Source: Geodermatophilus sp. DSM 45219 (GTDB lineage Bacteria > Actinomycetota > Actinomycetes > Mycobacteriales > Geodermatophilaceae). Taken from it: a stretch of 64,000 nucleotides of DNA. Numbering within the stretch: the first letter of the stretch is position 1; each line of letters begins with the position of its first letter. Position numbers and translations under genes: made by a program. This document shows positions 47,421 to 58,000 of the stretch, piece by piece. The notes under the pieces are model-generated. The model did no database searches. It saw only the letters and a program-made list of their open reading frames with translations, and had not been told where the DNA came from. The stretch is from NCBI RefSeq assembly GCF_900104025.1, contig NZ_FNIQ01000007.1, positions 124,001 to 188,000 on the forward strand, given 5' to 3'.

Positions 47421-48173
47421 TCAGCCCACCTTCTCGAGCACCTCGTCGGAGACGTCGTAGTTCGCGTACACGTTCTGCACGTCGTCGCAGTCCTCGAGCG
47501 CGTCGATCAGCCGGAAGACCTTGCCCGCGGCCTCCTCGTCGAGCTCCACCGAGACGCTGGGCACGAACCCGGCCTCGGCCGAGTCGTAGTCGATGCCGGC
47601 GTCCTGCAGCGCGGTGCGCACGGCCACCAGGTCGGTCGGCTCGCACACCACCTCGAGGGTGTCGCCGAGGTCGCGCACCTCCTCGGCACCGGCGTCCAGG
47701 ACCGCCATGAGCACGGTGTCCTCGTCGACCGTGTCGGTCGTCGGCACCACGATCACGCCCTTGCGGGAGAACAGGTAGGAGACCGAGCCGGGGTCGGCCA
47801 TCGACCCGCCGTTGCGGGTCATGGCGGTGCGCACCTCCATGGCCGACCGGTTCTTGTTGTCGGTGAGGCACTCGATGAGCACGGCGACCCCGCCGGCCGC
47901 GTAGCCCTCGTAGGTGATGCCCTGGTAGTCGACGCCGCCGGCCTCGGCGCCGGAGCCGCGCTTGACCGCGCGGTCGATGTTGTCGTTGGGCACCGAGCTC
48001 TTCTTCGCCTTCTGGATGGCGTCGAACAGCGTCGGGTTGCCCGCCGGGTCGCCGCCGCCGGTGCGGGCGGCGACCTCGATGTTCTTGATCAGCTTGGCGA
48101 AGAGCTTGCCGCGCTTGGCGTCGATCCCGGCCTTCTTGTGCTTCGTCGTCGCCCACTTGGAATGGCCGCTCAC
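47421..48173 (-). CDS. YebC/PmpR-family protein (TACO1-like)
   Basis: 250 residues, the standard length. The family signature [24 protein letters not shown] opens the protein (shown here in part) and the acidic YebC fold follows. Bacterial members are annotated as transcription regulators; recent work on the family also points to a role in translation of proline-rich stretches. GTG start in a GTGA overlap with pdxT. Confidence 0.95.
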   Translation of the reverse strand: MSGHSKWATTKHKKAGIDAKRGKLFAKLIKNIEVAARTGGGDPAGNPTLFDAIQKAKKSSVPNDNIDRAVKRGSGAEAGGVDYQGITYEGYAAGGVAVLIECLTDNKNRSAMEVRTAMTRNGGSMADPGSVSYLFSRKGVIVVPTTDTVDEDTVLMAVLDAGAEEVRDLGDTLEVVCEPTDLVAVRTALQDAGIDYDSAEAGFVPSVSVELDEEAAGKVFRLIDALEDCDDVQNVYANYDVSDEVLEKVG

Positions 48174-48823
48174 GACAGACCCCTCTCCTTCCCGGCATCC
48201 GCGCCGGCCTGCTGGGCCTGGTGACGGCGGACGATCTCCACGAACAGCGCGTGCACCCGGCGGTCCCCGGTCAGTTCGGGGTGGAAGCTGGTGGCCACCA
48301 GGTTCCCCTGGCGCACCGCGACGATCCTACCGTCGGCGGCTCCCCCCACGACCCGGCCGAGGACCTGCACGCCCTCTCCCGCCTGCTCCACCCACGGCGC
48401 GCGGATGAAGACGGCGTGCACCGGGCCGCCCGGCACGCCGTCGACCTCCACCTGGCCCTCGAAGGAGTCCACCTGCCGGCCGAACGCGTTGCGGCGCACG
48501 GTCACGTCCAGCCCGCCGACGGTGACCTGGTCGGGCGGGGCGTCCAGCAGCCGGTCGGCCAGCATGATCATCCCGGCGCAGGAGCCGAGGACCGGCAGCC
48601 CGCCGGCCACGGCCTCGCGCAGCGGCTCGAGCAGCCCGAACCGGGCGGCCAGCTTGCCCATGGTCGTCGACTCCCCGCCCGGGACGACGAGGGCGTCGAC
48701 CGCGGCCAGCTCCTCGGGACGGCGCACGGTCACCGCCTCGACGCCGAGCGCGGGCAGCGTCGCGAGGTGCTCGCGGACGTCGCCCTGCAGGGCCAGCACA
48801 CCGATGACGGGGGTCCGGGACAC
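48170..48823 (-). CDS. pdxT: PLP synthase glutaminase subunit PdxT
   Basis: Releases ammonia from glutamine for pyridoxal 5'-phosphate synthesis with PdxS. 217 residues from a GTG. Triad of the class I amidotransferase: Cys in [10 protein letters not shown] and His/Glu in SFHPELTGD; the oxyanion loop [10 protein letters not shown] is intact. It is separated from pdxS by one membrane protein gene, unlike the usual adjacent pair. Confidence 0.95.
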   Translation of the reverse strand: MSRTPVIGVLALQGDVREHLATLPALGVEAVTVRRPEELAAVDALVVPGGESTTMGKLAARFGLLEPLREAVAGGLPVLGSCAGMIMLADRLLDAPPDQVTVGGLDVTVRRNAFGRQVDSFEGQVEVDGVPGGPVHAVFIRAPWVEQAGEGVQVLGRVVGGAADGRIVAVRQGNLVATSFHPELTGDRRVHALFVEIVRRHQAQQAGADAGKERGLS

Positions 48824-48834
48824 GAGGGACCAGG

Positions 48835-49947
48835 CTACGACCCCGCAGCGCGCCGCGAGCTCCAGGTCAGCAGCCCCTCCAGCGGGCCGCGCCCCAGCCG
48901 CAGCCGCCAGACCGTGGCCAGCAGCAGCGCGGTGAGGGTGAACCGCACCCAGCGTCCCCAGTCGTCGGAGGACTCGACCTCGAGCACCCGGATGGCGACG
49001 ATCTGCGCGGTGTACACCGACAGCGCCAGGGCGCCCACCGACGCCAGCGGGTGGAGCAGCCGCGGCAGCAGGTCGGCAGCCACCAGGCACAGCCCGATGA
49101 CGGCCACCGCGACCCCGCCGGAGCCGACCACCTCGAACGTCGTCGAGCTGTGCGGCTCGGCCCCGGCGAACCAGGCCGGGTCCCACTGCCCCGCGGCGCC
49201 GAAACCGGTCTCGATGCCGGCGAGCTCCTGCCCCGGGGCCAGCTGCCGGGCGCTCAGCCAGCCGCCGAGGTGGCCCAGCACCGCGGCGGCGCCGCCCCCG
49301 CCGACCAGGCCGGCGCGCACCCGGGCGGCCCGCAGGTCGAGGCGGCCCACCGCCAGCCCGACCAGCACGAAGGCCAGCCAGACCGCCGCCGGGTAGTAGC
49401 CGGTGAACAGCAGGAAGGTGAAGGCGTTGCCGTCCTCGTCCCGGGCGGTGGCGTACTGCCCCACCCAGAGGGTGAGCGGCGGCCCGGCCAGCGCGACGAC
49501 GCCGGCGGTGAGCAGCAGCCGGCCCGGCGACCAGCGCAGGAACGGCAGCGCGAGCACGAACAGCACCGCGTAGACGCCGAGGATGATCGCCACGAAGGTG
49601 TCGAGCAGCTCCAGGACGCCGCCGATCGCGAACACCCACGCCGCGCGGACCAGGATGCGGGTGCGCGCCCGGGCCAGCTCCGTACCCGTGGCCGGCGTCC
49701 GGCCGCCGGACAGCAGCGCGATGGAGACCCCGGCCAGCGTGGCGAACAGGATCGACGAGCGGCCGTCGACCAGCGCCCGCCAGGTGGCCGGGTCCCAGCC
49801 GAGCCGGCCGGTGTCGCCCAGGTGGGCGCCGAACATGCCCAGGACGGCGAGGCCGCGGGCGACGTCGAGACCGCCGATCCGCCGTCCGGCCGCGGTGTCC
49901 CGCTCCGGACCGGCGAGGCGCTCGACGTCGTCCCGCTGCGCCGTCAC
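48835..49947 (-). CDS. Multi-pass membrane protein (DUF418/DUF1624-like acyltransferase type)
   Basis: 370 residues with about ten hydrophobic segments. The N-terminal motif [20 protein letters not shown] is the hallmark of the DUF418 and heparan-alpha-glucosaminide acetyltransferase-like families. It lies between pdxT and pdxS with short gaps (11 and 4 bp), so it is surely in the same transcript. A transported or acylated substrate cannot be named. No counterpart is expected between the two PLP genes in most actinobacteria. Confidence 0.85.
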   Translation of the reverse strand: MTAQRDDVERLAGPERDTAAGRRIGGLDVARGLAVLGMFGAHLGDTGRLGWDPATWRALVDGRSSILFATLAGVSIALLSGGRTPATGTELARARTRILVRAAWVFAIGGVLELLDTFVAIILGVYAVLFVLALPFLRWSPGRLLLTAGVVALAGPPLTLWVGQYATARDEDGNAFTFLLFTGYYPAAVWLAFVLVGLAVGRLDLRAARVRAGLVGGGGAAAVLGHLGGWLSARQLAPGQELAGIETGFGAAGQWDPAWFAGAEPHSSTTFEVVGSGGVAVAVIGLCLVAADLLPRLLHPLASVGALALSVYTAQIVAIRVLEVESSDDWGRWVRFTLTALLLATVWRLRLGRGPLEGLLTWSSRRAAGS

Positions 49948-49951
49948 GGGG

Positions 49952-50875
49952 TCACCAGCCGCGGGTGGCGTACCGCTCGCTCTCGGGCAGCGTGGCCACG
50001 TTGATGCCGACCATCGGCTCGCCCAGCCCGCGGGAGACCTTGGCGATCACGTCCGGGTCGTCGTGGAAGGTGGTCGCCTGCACGATGGCCGCGGCCCGCT
50101 GCGCGGGGTCGCCGGACTTGAAGATGCCCGAGCCGACGAACACGCCCTCGGCGCCCAGCTGCATCATCATCGCGGCGTCCGCGGGGGTGGCGATGCCGCC
50201 GGCGGTGAACAGCACGACCGGCAGCTTGCCCAGCCGGGCCACCTCGGCGACCAGGGCGTGCGGGGCCCGCAGCTCCTTGGCCGCGACGAACAGCTCGGTC
50301 TCGTCGAGGGTGCCCAGCCGGCGGATGCCGGCGCGGATGGCGCGCATGTGCCGCACGGCCTCGACGACGTTGCCGGTGCCGGCCTCGCCCTTGGAGCGGA
50401 TCATCGCCGCGCCCTCGGCGATCCGCCGCAGCGCCTCGCCCAGGTCGGTGGCGCCGCAGACGAACGGCACGGTGAACGCGCTCTTGGCGATGTGGTGCGC
50501 CTCGTCGGCCGGGGTGAGCACCTCGGACTCGTCGACGTAGTCCACACCGAGGCTCTGCAGGACCTGCGCCTCGACGAAGTGCCCGATGCGGGCCTTGGCC
50601 ATGACCGGGATGGAGACCGCCTCGACGATGCCCTGGACCATGTCCGGGTCGCTCATCCGCGCGATCCCGCCCTGGGCGCGGATGTCGGCGGGCACCCGCT
50701 CGAGGGCCATGACGGCGACCGCGCCGGCGTCCTCGGCGATCTTCGCCTGCTCGGGGGTGACGACGTCCATGATGACGCCGCCCTTCAGCTGTTCGGCCAT
50801 GCCGCGCTTGACGGCCTCCGTCCCGGTGATGCGGGTGCCGGTGGTGCCGGGTTCGGTCGCGCTGTGCTCTGCCAC
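49952..50875 (-). CDS. pdxS: PLP synthase lyase subunit PdxS
   Basis: Condenses ribose 5-phosphate, glyceraldehyde 3-phosphate and ammonia into pyridoxal 5'-phosphate. 307 residues from a GTG. Both active-site lysines are in recognisable motifs: GGVIMDVV ... [10 protein letters not shown] and [12 protein letters not shown]. The phosphate loop [16 protein letters not shown] and [11 protein letters not shown] are complete. Full TIM barrel. Confidence 0.97.
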   Translation of the reverse strand: MAEHSATEPGTTGTRITGTEAVKRGMAEQLKGGVIMDVVTPEQAKIAEDAGAVAVMALERVPADIRAQGGIARMSDPDMVQGIVEAVSIPVMAKARIGHFVEAQVLQSLGVDYVDESEVLTPADEAHHIAKSAFTVPFVCGATDLGEALRRIAEGAAMIRSKGEAGTGNVVEAVRHMRAIRAGIRRLGTLDETELFVAAKELRAPHALVAEVARLGKLPVVLFTAGGIATPADAAMMMQLGAEGVFVGSGIFKSGDPAQRAAAIVQATTFHDDPDVIAKVSRGLGEPMVGINVATLPESERYATRGW

Positions 50876-50919
50876 GGGGACTGCCTCGGTCTCGGACGTC
50901 GGGGAGGGGCCCCTCGATG

Positions 50920-51471
50920 CTACGGGCGGGCCCGGCCACCCCCGGCGGCGCTGCTGGTGACCTCCCGCAGGTCGTCCTCGATGTCGAAGAACCGCGGCAG
51001 CGGCCGGGAGGCGTGCAGCCGCAGCAGGCCGGGCAGCCGCCGGGTGCGCAGCGCGGCGGTGTCGCGGACGGCGTCGTTGTAGAAGCGCCGGGCCAGGCCG
51101 ATCCGGGTGGCGGTGCCCTCGAGGTCGGCACGCAGCGCCGCGGGCACGCCGGGCAGGTCACCGGGGAGCTCGCGCAGGGCCCGCCCGAGCGCGTTCTCCG
51201 CCAGCTCGCGGTCGCCGGCGCGGGGGTCCCGGACCTCGCGCACGACCGCGGCCAGCCGGGCCGCCCGCTCCTCCCCCACCCCGCCGGCGTGGTCGCGGGC
51301 GAGCTCGGCGGCCAGCGCCGCACGGCGCCGCAGCTGGGTGTCCAGCGCGGTCCAGGCCCGGTCGACGCGGGCCTCCAGGCGGCTCAGCCGGGCGAGCGTC
51401 CAGGCCACCCAGGCGGCCAGGAGCAGGACGACGACCGCGGCCGTGAGCAGCAGCCAGGCGTCGGGGGTCAC
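50920..51471 (-). CDS. LemA-like membrane protein
   Basis: 183 residues: an N-terminal transmembrane helix (about 5-28), then a helical bundle with the LemA-type motifs [15 protein letters not shown] and [10 protein letters not shown]. The order pdxS-LemA-like-pimA is seen in other actinobacteria. GTG start. Role unknown; LemA proteins are often tied to envelope or proteolysis functions. Confidence 0.83.
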   Translation of the reverse strand: MTPDAWLLLTAAVVVLLLAAWVAWTLARLSRLEARVDRAWTALDTQLRRRAALAAELARDHAGGVGEERAARLAAVVREVRDPRAGDRELAENALGRALRELPGDLPGVPAALRADLEGTATRIGLARRFYNDAVRDTAALRTRRLPGLLRLHASRPLPRFFDIEDDLREVTSSAAGGGRARP

Positions 51472-51482
51472 GACGGGTCAGG

Positions 51483-52703
51483 CTAGTGCTGCACCCACCC
51501 TCTCGGGGCCGACCGGGTCGGTGCGTCCTCCGGGCCGGTGACCGGGTCCGCCTGCCGGGTGTCGTCGTCCGGGGCGGTGACCGTGCCGCTGCCGGGCAGC
51601 ACGACGGTCTCGTAGACGGCGAGCACGCGGCGGGCCACCACCGACCAGTCGTACCCGGCCGCGACGCGGCGCCCGGTGGCCGAGAGCCGCTCGCGGCGGG
51701 CGGGGTCGCCGAGCAGGTCGGACAGCGCCCGGGCCAGGGCGCGGGCGTCGCCGCGGCGCACCAGCACGCCGGCGTCGCCGTCCTCCAGCACCGTGGCGAA
51801 CGCGTCGAGGTCGCTCGCGACGACGGGCGCCCCGGCGGCCAGGGCCTCGATGAGCACGATGCCGAAGGACTCGCCCAGCAGGTTGGGCGCGCAGTACACG
51901 TCCACCGACCGCAGGAACGCGCCCTTCTCCACCTCGGTGAGCTCCCCGAGCAGGGACACGTGCGGCCGCAGGTCCGCCCCGATCAGCTCGTCGACGGCGT
52001 CGGGGTCGCCGCGGCCGGCGATCAGCAGCTGGGCGCCGGGGTGCTCCCGGACGACGGCGCGCATCGCCTCCAGCAGCACCGGCAGGCCCTTGCGCGGCTC
52101 GTCGTAGCGGCCGAGGAAGCCGACCGTCGGCCCGTCGACGCCGCGGGTGCGCCCGGGCAGCGAGGGTCCGTCCGCGAAAGCCCCGACGTGCACGCCGTTG
52201 GGGATGATCACCGCGTCGCCGCCGAGGTGCTCCACCTGCACCCGGCGGGCGAAGTCCGAGACGGCGATGCGCCCGCTGATGCGCTCCAGCCAGGGCCGGG
52301 CCCAGGGGCCGAGGGCGGCCAGCCACTTCGAGCGCGTGGTGGCCGCGTGGAAGGTGGCCACGATCGGCCCGCGGGCGACCATGCAGACCAGGAAGGACAC
52401 CGACGGCGAGGCCGGCTCGTGCACGTGGACGACGTCGAAGTGCCCGTCGCGCAGCCAGCGGTGGACCCGGGCGGCCGCCACCGGCCCCAGCTGGAGGCTG
52501 GCCATCGAGCCGTTGTACGGGACCGGCACGGTGCGCCCCGCCCAGGTCGTGAACTCCGCGGGCAGCGACTCCTCCCGCTCGGCCGGGGTGAGCACCTCGA
52601 CGTGGTGCCCCATCCCGCGCAGCGTCTCGGCGAGGTCGCGCACGTGGAACTGCACCCCACCGGGCACGTCCCACTGGTAGGGGCAGACCAGCCCGATGCG
52701 CAT
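51483..52703 (-). CDS. pimA: Phosphatidylinositol alpha-mannosyltransferase (PimA-type GT4)
   Basis: First mannose transfer from GDP-mannose to phosphatidylinositol, on the inner leaflet. 406 residues from the ATG at 52703. The GT-B N-terminal domain starts RIGLVCPYQWDVPGGVQ and contains the membrane-binding basic region; the donor site has LGESFGIVLIEALAAG, the EX7E motif, and the phosphate-contacting GRYDEPRKG. A Pro/Asp-rich tail ends the protein. Overlaps the acyltransferase by one base (TGATG). Part of the PIM block. Confidence 0.93.
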   Translation of the reverse strand: MRIGLVCPYQWDVPGGVQFHVRDLAETLRGMGHHVEVLTPAEREESLPAEFTTWAGRTVPVPYNGSMASLQLGPVAAARVHRWLRDGHFDVVHVHEPASPSVSFLVCMVARGPIVATFHAATTRSKWLAALGPWARPWLERISGRIAVSDFARRVQVEHLGGDAVIIPNGVHVGAFADGPSLPGRTRGVDGPTVGFLGRYDEPRKGLPVLLEAMRAVVREHPGAQLLIAGRGDPDAVDELIGADLRPHVSLLGELTEVEKGAFLRSVDVYCAPNLLGESFGIVLIEALAAGAPVVASDLDAFATVLEDGDAGVLVRRGDARALARALSDLLGDPARRERLSATGRRVAAGYDWSVVARRVLAVYETVVLPGSGTVTAPDDDTRQADPVTGPEDAPTRSAPRGWVQH

Positions 52704-53641
52704 CAGCCGCGCACCACCGGGTCGGGCGGGACGTCGGCCCAGACGCGGCCGAGCTGGTGCCAGTCCTCGGGGTGCTCGGCGATGCCCCGGGTGAAGGCGT
52801 CGGCCACCCCCTGCATCGCGGCGCCGACCCGCTCGCGCAGCCGGCCGGGCCCGGCGACGGCGACCTCCGGGTGGACGACGTGCCGCCAGCCGTGCTCGGT
52901 GAAGTGCGACACCGCCGGGTGCAGCGCGGCGCCGGTCTGCTCGGCCAGCACCGCGGGCCCGCCGGGCATGGTCGCCGTCCGGCCGAAGAACTGCACCGGC
53001 ACCCCGCCGGTCCCGAGGTCGCGGTCGACCAGCAGGCAGACGGTGCCGCCGCCGTCCAGCCACTCACGGAGCACCGCCGAGCCCGGCCGCGGCCCGCCGG
53101 TGAGCGGGACGATCCGCATGCCGAGGGTCTCGCGGTAGGCGACGAAGCGGCGGTACAGCGACTCCGGGCGCAGCCGCTCGGCCACCGTCGTGAAGGGCCC
53201 GCCCAGCCAGTCGACCAGCCAGACGCCGGCGGCGTCCCAGTTGCCGCTGTGCGGGAGCGCCACGATCAGCCCGCGGTCGTCGGCCCGCGCCTTCTCCAGG
53301 TGCTCGCGGCCCGCCATCTCGGTGCCGGCCAGGACCCGCTGCACACCCAGCCGGGGCAGCCGGAACGCCTCCTGCCAGTAGCGGGCGTAGGAGCGCACGG
53401 CCCGCGTGGTCAGCTCGTCGAGCGCGTCGTCGTCCAGCCGGCCGCCGGTGGCGACGCGGAGGTTGGCGCGCAATTGCCGCACGCCCCGGCCACCGCGGCC
53501 GGCGGCCCACCGGCCGCCCACGTCGAAGGCGGCCCGGGCGACCGGCTCCGGCAGCGCCTTGACCGCGCTCCAGCCGGCGGCGTAGCCGAGGTCGGTCAGC
53601 CGGGCCGCGGCCCGGGCGCGTGCACCGGGCACGCCGGTCAC
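52703..53641 (-). CDS. patA: Phosphatidylinositol mannoside acyltransferase
   Basis: Adds palmitate to mannose in the PIM pathway, at the cytoplasmic face. 312 residues from a GTG in a GTGA overlap with pgsA. It belongs to the lipid A biosynthesis acyltransferase fold: the catalytic HxxxxD is LPHSGNWD, followed by ERLRPESLYRRF and FGRTATMPGGPAVLA. The position between pgsA and pimA supports the assignment over a lipid A enzyme. Confidence 0.92.
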   Translation of the reverse strand: MTGVPGARARAAARLTDLGYAAGWSAVKALPEPVARAAFDVGGRWAAGRGGRGVRQLRANLRVATGGRLDDDALDELTTRAVRSYARYWQEAFRLPRLGVQRVLAGTEMAGREHLEKARADDRGLIVALPHSGNWDAAGVWLVDWLGGPFTTVAERLRPESLYRRFVAYRETLGMRIVPLTGGPRPGSAVLREWLDGGGTVCLLVDRDLGTGGVPVQFFGRTATMPGGPAVLAEQTGAALHPAVSHFTEHGWRHVVHPEVAVAGPGRLRERVGAAMQGVADAFTRGIAEHPEDWHQLGRVWADVPPDPVVRG

Positions 53642-54306
53642 GGCACCCGGCCTTGGGACGGCGGCGAGGTGGGCGACGGCGGGGCGGGTGGGGTCAACAG
53701 GGCCCGGCCGCGGGCCTGCCGGCGGACGGCGACGAACCGCTGGGCCACGGTGACCGCGCTGCCCACCGTCAGCAGCCACAGCGCGACGTGCAGGGCGAAC
53801 GGGATGCCCAGGCCGGTGAACCCGGTGCCGACCAGCACCAGGATCAGCCGCTCCGGGCGCTCCACGATCCCGACGTCGCAGGACAGGCCCATGCCCTCGG
53901 CGCGGGCCTTGACGTAGGAGGTCAGCACCCCGAGCACCAGGCACAGCAGCGCCAGCAGCACGATCAGCCGGTCGTCGCCCGCGCCGGAGAACCACCAGAC
54001 CAGCGCGCCGAAGATGGCGGCGTCGGCCGCGCGGTCGCCGGTCGAGTCGAGGACCGCGCCGAACACCGAGCCGCCGCCGCGGGCCCGGGCCAGGGCGCCG
54101 TCGAGCATGTCGAGCAGCACGAAGACGGTGACGGTGAAGGCTCCCCAGAACAGCTGCCCGGTGGCGATCAGCCCGACCGAGCCGCCGACGGCCCCCAGCG
54201 TGCCGACGAGGGTCACCGCGTCGGGGGTGACCCCCGCCTTCGCCAGCCGGGCCACCACCGGGGCCCAGAACCGGCCCACCGCGGCGCGCGCGTTGGCCCC
54301 GAGCAC
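53638..54306 (-). CDS. pgsA: CDP-alcohol phosphatidyltransferase (phosphatidylinositol phosphate synthase)
   Basis: Makes phosphatidylinositol phosphate from CDP-diacylglycerol and inositol 1-phosphate. 222 residues, six hydrophobic helices. The family motif reads DMLDGALARARGG...GAVLDSTGDRAAD with all four aspartates. GTG start one base after the HIT gene stop. By position it equals M. tuberculosis Rv2612c, the PI phosphate synthase, not the phosphatidylglycerol enzyme. Confidence 0.93.
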   Translation of the reverse strand: MLGANARAAVGRFWAPVVARLAKAGVTPDAVTLVGTLGAVGGSVGLIATGQLFWGAFTVTVFVLLDMLDGALARARGGGSVFGAVLDSTGDRAADAAIFGALVWWFSGAGDDRLIVLLALLCLVLGVLTSYVKARAEGMGLSCDVGIVERPERLILVLVGTGFTGLGIPFALHVALWLLTVGSAVTVAQRFVAVRRQARGRALLTPPAPPSPTSPPSQGRVP

Positions 54307-54307
54307 C

Positions 54308-54886
54308 TCAGGTCCCCGGTGCGGGCCGGCCGTCGGGCCAGTGCTGCGCCAGCAGCGCCCGCGTGTCGCTCAGCACCTGCGGCAGCACCCGGGTCAGCCC
54401 GATGACCGGCATGAAGTTGGTGTCCCCGCCCCACCGCGGCACGGCGTGCTGGTGCAGGTGGTCGGCGATGCCGGCCCCGGCGACCGACCCCTGGTTCATG
54501 CCGATGTTGAACCCGTGCGCGCCGGACACCGCGCGCACGACCCGCATCGCCGTCTGGGTGTACTCGCCGAGCTCGGCGACCTCCGCGGCCGTGAGGTCGG
54601 TGTAGTCGGGCACGTGCCGGTAGGGCACCAGCATCAGGTGCCCGGCGTTGTACGGGTACAGGTTGAGGACGGCGTACACGTGCGCGCCGCGCGCGACGAC
54701 CAGCCCCTCCTCGTCGTCCATCTGCGGGATCAGACAGAACGGGCAGTCGTGGCTACCCGTCGGCTTCCCCTCGCCGCGGATGTAGGCCATCCGGTACGGC
54801 GTCCACAGGTGCTCGAAGACCGTCGCCGGGCCGCCGTCGTCACTGGAGACGGCGACCCGGAAGGCCTCCTGCGACTCGGTGCTCAT
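54308..54886 (-). CDS. HIT-family hydrolase/phosphorylase (Ap4A type)
   Basis: 192 residues from an ATG overlapping the thrS stop (ATGA). Zinc-finger-like CPFC near residue 48 and the histidine triad [10 protein letters not shown] are in place. The orthologue at the same locus in M. tuberculosis (Rv2613c) is a diadenosine tetraphosphate phosphorylase, so cleavage of Ap4A made by tRNA synthetases such as the neighbouring ThrRS is the likely role. Confidence 0.92.
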   Translation of the reverse strand: MSTESQEAFRVAVSSDDGGPATVFEHLWTPYRMAYIRGEGKPTGSHDCPFCLIPQMDDEEGLVVARGAHVYAVLNLYPYNAGHLMLVPYRHVPDYTDLTAAEVAELGEYTQTAMRVVRAVSGAHGFNIGMNQGSVAGAGIADHLHQHAVPRWGGDTNFMPVIGLTRVLPQVLSDTRALLAQHWPDGRPAPGT

Positions 54887-56919
54887 CCGGCCACCAGCGC
54901 CTCGGCGGTCGGGTCGGTGTTCGCCCGGCCGGCCACCCAGTCCGCGATCGCGGCCACCGCCTGCTCCACGGGCACCCCGTTGTGCTGGCTGCCGTCGCGG
55001 AACCGGAAGGAGACCGCGCCGGCCTCGGCGTCGGTCGCCCCGGCGATGAGCACGAAGGGCACCTTCTGCTTGCTGGCGGTGCGGATCTTCTTCTGCATCC
55101 GGTCGTCGGAGTCGTCGACCTCCACCCGGATGCCCTTCCCGCGCAGCCGCAGCGCGACGTCGGCCAGGTAGGGCACCTGCTCGTCGGTGACCGGGATGCC
55201 GACGACCTGCACCGGGGCCAGCCACGCCGGGAAGGCGCCGGCGTAGTGCTCGGTGAGGACGCCGAAGAACCGCTCGATCGAGCCGAACTTCGCCGAGTGG
55301 ATCATCACCGGCTGCTCCCGGCCGCCGTCGGCGGAGGTGTACTCCAGACCGAAACCGGCCGGCTGGTTGAAGTCGTACTGGATGGTCGACATCTGCCAGG
55401 TCCGGCCGATGGCGTCGCGGGCCTGCACCGAGATCTTCGGGCCGTAGAACGCGGCGCCACCCGGGTCGGGCACCAGCTCCAGGCCGGTGTCCTTGGCCGC
55501 CTCCTCCAGCACCGCCGTGGCGACCGCCCACTCCTCGTCGGAGCCGATGAACTTGTCCTGCTTGGCCGGGTCGTCGCCCTTCGTCGACAGCTCCAGGTAG
55601 TAGTCGTCGAGCCCGAAGTCGCGCAGCAGCCCGAGCACGAAGGACAGCAGGTGCCGCACCTCCCCCGGCGCCTGCTCGGAGGTGACGTAGCTGTGCGAGT
55701 CGTCCTGGGTGAGCCCGCGCACCCGGGTGAGGCCGTGCACGACGCCGGACTTCTCGTACCGGTACACCGAGCCGAACTCGAAGAAGCGCAGCGGCAGCTC
55801 GCGGTAGGACCGCCCGCGCGACCGGAAGATCAGGTTGTGCATCGGGCAGTTCATGGCCTTGAGGTAGTACTGCGCGTTCTCCAGCTCCATCGGCGGGAAC
55901 ATGGTGTCGGCGTAGTACGGCAGGTGGCCGGACAGCTCGAAGACGTGCGCCTTGGTGATGTGCGGGGTGCCGACGTAGTCGAAGCCCTCCTCGATGTGCC
56001 GGCGGCGGACGTAGTCCTCCATCTCCCGCTTGACCACGCCGCCCTTGGGGTGGAACACGGCCAGGCCGGAGCCGATCTCGTCGGGGAAGCTGAACAGGTC
56101 GAGCTCCGCGCCGAGACGCCGGTGGTCGCGGCGCTCGGCCTCGGCGAGCTGCTCGAGGTGGGCCTTGTGCGCGTCCTTGCTCTCCCACGCGGTGCCGTAG
56201 ATCCGCTGCAGCTGCGGGTTCTTCTCGCTGCCGCGCCAGTAGGCGGCCGCCGACCGGGTGAGGCTGAAGGCGGGGATGCCGCTGGTCCGAGGCAGGTGCG
56301 GGCCGCGGCACAGGTCGGTCCAGACCCGGTCGCCGGTGCGGGCGTCGAGGTTGTCGTACATGGTCAGCTGCGCGCCGCCGACCTCGACCGACGCGCCCTC
56401 GGCCGCCTCACCGGCGCCGCCCTTGAGCCCGATGAGCTCCAGCTTGTACGGCTCGTGCGCGAGCTCGACCTGCGCGTCGGCGTCGCTGATCTCGCGCCGG
56501 GCGAAGTGCTGCCCGGCACGCACGATCTCGGTCATCTTCTTCTCGAGGGCCGCCAGGTCCTCGGGCGTGAACGGCCGCTCGGGGTCGAAGTCGTAGTAGA
56601 AGCCGTTCTCCACCGGCGGGCCGATGCCCAGCCGGGTGCCGGGGAAGAGCTCCTGCACCGCCTGGGCCAGGACGTGCGCCGTCGAGTGGCGGATCACCGC
56701 CCGCCCCTCGGGGCTGGCGGCGGGCACCGGCTCCACCTCGGCGTCGCCCTCGGGGGCCCAGGCGAGGTCCTTGAGTTCACCGGTCGCCAGGTCCCGGACG
56801 ACGACCGCGCCGCCGGGGCCCTTGAGCGGGACGCCCGCCTCCTTGAGCGCCTCCTGCGCCGTCGTCCCGGCCGGCACCCGGATCGGGGCGGGGGCGGCGG
56901 AGGTGGGCGCGGCTGACAC
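54883..56919 (-). CDS. thrS: Threonyl-tRNA synthetase
   Basis: 678 residues, full length: N-terminal TGS domain (about 15-75), the editing domain with [11 protein letters not shown] and the C/H motif DLCRGPHLP, the class II core with GMNQ-like zinc site (NCPMHNL), and the C-terminal anticodon-binding domain. GTG start. First gene of the thrS-HIT-pgsA-patA-pimA unit. The leader contains a small GGGGTC/GACCCC hairpin only. Confidence 0.97.
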   Translation of the reverse strand: MSAAPTSAAPAPIRVPAGTTAQEALKEAGVPLKGPGGAVVVRDLATGELKDLAWAPEGDAEVEPVPAASPEGRAVIRHSTAHVLAQAVQELFPGTRLGIGPPVENGFYYDFDPERPFTPEDLAALEKKMTEIVRAGQHFARREISDADAQVELAHEPYKLELIGLKGGAGEAAEGASVEVGGAQLTMYDNLDARTGDRVWTDLCRGPHLPRTSGIPAFSLTRSAAAYWRGSEKNPQLQRIYGTAWESKDAHKAHLEQLAEAERRDHRRLGAELDLFSFPDEIGSGLAVFHPKGGVVKREMEDYVRRRHIEEGFDYVGTPHITKAHVFELSGHLPYYADTMFPPMELENAQYYLKAMNCPMHNLIFRSRGRSYRELPLRFFEFGSVYRYEKSGVVHGLTRVRGLTQDDSHSYVTSEQAPGEVRHLLSFVLGLLRDFGLDDYYLELSTKGDDPAKQDKFIGSDEEWAVATAVLEEAAKDTGLELVPDPGGAAFYGPKISVQARDAIGRTWQMSTIQYDFNQPAGFGLEYTSADGGREQPVMIHSAKFGSIERFFGVLTEHYAGAFPAWLAPVQVVGIPVTDEQVPYLADVALRLRGKGIRVEVDDSDDRMQKKIRTASKQKVPFVLIAGATDAEAGAVSFRFRDGSQHNGVPVEQAVAAIADWVAGRANTDPTAEALVAG

Positions 56920-56993
56920 GGGAGCTCCTGCGGGGTCGACGACCTGACCCCCCGAGACTAGTGCGCGAGCCGCGTCACCTCGGGGCGCCCGGC

Positions 56994-57548
56994 TCAGCCC
57001 GGGAGCACCTCGACGGGGTCGCCGGCGTGCACCGTCCCCGGCCGGCGCACCTCGGCGTAGACCCCGAGGCAGTGCTTCGGGGTGCGGGTCACGGCGACCT
57101 CGACCTCGCCGATGCGCACCGTCCGCCCGACCCAGCCGCGCTCGTCCTCGCCCTCGGGCAGGTCGAGCAGCAGGTTCGCCCGCGGGTCGTCGGCCGAGCA
57201 GCCCTCGGGGACGTCGCCCTGCGCGGCGCGGGCCACCGCCGACCGGCTGACCAGGTGCACCGCAGCGGCGTCCACCTGCGGCTCGCCCGACCTCTCCAGG
57301 CGCACCGGCCGGCCCAGCACCTCGGTGAGGGTGATCGTGTCGGCCTCGTCGTCCCCCGTGGCGACGACCTCGGCCATCTGCGGCGTCGTCTTCACCGTGA
57401 CCCGCTCCCCCGTCGTGGCGTCGACGACGGTCCAGGCCCGGTCGCCGACCAGCCCCGCCGGGCCGACCTCGGCCTCCCGCACCGTCCGCCCGGCCAGGCT
57501 CTTCACCGGGTACACGCTCACCTGCACGACACTGCCGGGACCGCTCAC
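56994..57548 (-). CDS. MOSC-domain protein
   Basis: 184 residues from a GTG in a GTGA overlap with the HNH gene. The N-terminal beta-barrel motif [19 protein letters not shown] and [12 protein letters not shown] belong to the MOSC N-terminal domain, and the C-terminal [13 protein letters not shown] carries the conserved Cys that binds molybdenum cofactor in mARC/YcbX proteins. It is shorter than mARC proteins. Probably a molybdenum-cofactor-dependent reductase or sulfur carrier; the redox partner is not in the window. Confidence 0.88.
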   Translation of the reverse strand: MSGPGSVVQVSVYPVKSLAGRTVREAEVGPAGLVGDRAWTVVDATTGERVTVKTTPQMAEVVATGDDEADTITLTEVLGRPVRLERSGEPQVDAAAVHLVSRSAVARAAQGDVPEGCSADDPRANLLLDLPEGEDERGWVGRTVRIGEVEVAVTRTPKHCLGVYAEVRRPGTVHAGDPVEVLPG

Positions 57549-58000
57549 GAGGCGACCGTACGTCCGTCCGGTCCGGGCGGCAGCCGGCGGTGCAGCCGGC
57601 GCCGCTGGGCGTCGAGGTAGGGCCGGGCCCGGCGCTGGCCGCCCTCGTGGTCGATGGCCAGCTGCAGGGCGTCCAGTGCCCGGGCCAGCCGCTCGGCGTC
57701 GGGTCGCCAGCCGCGCCGCTCGCACTCCTCGAGCCAGTCGACCGGCGCGCGGTGCCCGCGCTCGGCGTTGCAGCGGCGGCAGGCGGCGACCTCGTTGGCC
57801 AGCCACGACGGGCCGCCCTTGAGCCGGGGGACGACGTGCTCGGTGGTCGGCGGCACCAGGCCGCCGAGGACGCGGCCGCACCAGATGCAGGTGTCGCCGT
57901 CGCGCGCCATCGCCTCGGTCAGCCGTTCGGCGCGCCCCGGCCTGCGGGAGCGGACCGGCTCGGACGGGGCGGGCGGGCGGCGGCGGGACACCCCCGCCAT
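57545..58000 (-). CDS. HNH endonuclease
   Basis: 151 residues from an ATG at 58000; an internal ATG at 57910 is an alternative. Zinc-binding cysteine pairs CIWCGR and CRRCNAERG bracket the HNH core [23 protein letters not shown] (in part), with H and N in place. Basic N- and C-terminal arms would contact DNA. It is coupled to the MOSC gene by a 4-bp overlap. Single-domain HNH proteins like this are common and mostly uncharacterised. Confidence 0.85.
   Translation of the reverse strand: MAGVSRRRPPAPSEPVRSRRPGRAERLTEAMARDGDTCIWCGRVLGGLVPPTTEHVVPRLKGGPSWLANEVAACRRCNAERGHRAPVDWLEECERRGWRPDAERLARALDALQLAIDHEGGQRRARPYLDAQRRRLHRRLPPGPDGRTVAS

Noticed and set aside
56920..56993. T-box or attenuator upstream of thrS
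   Set aside because: Only a 6-bp hairpin (56932-56951) is present; there is no T-box sequence or terminator/antiterminator pair.
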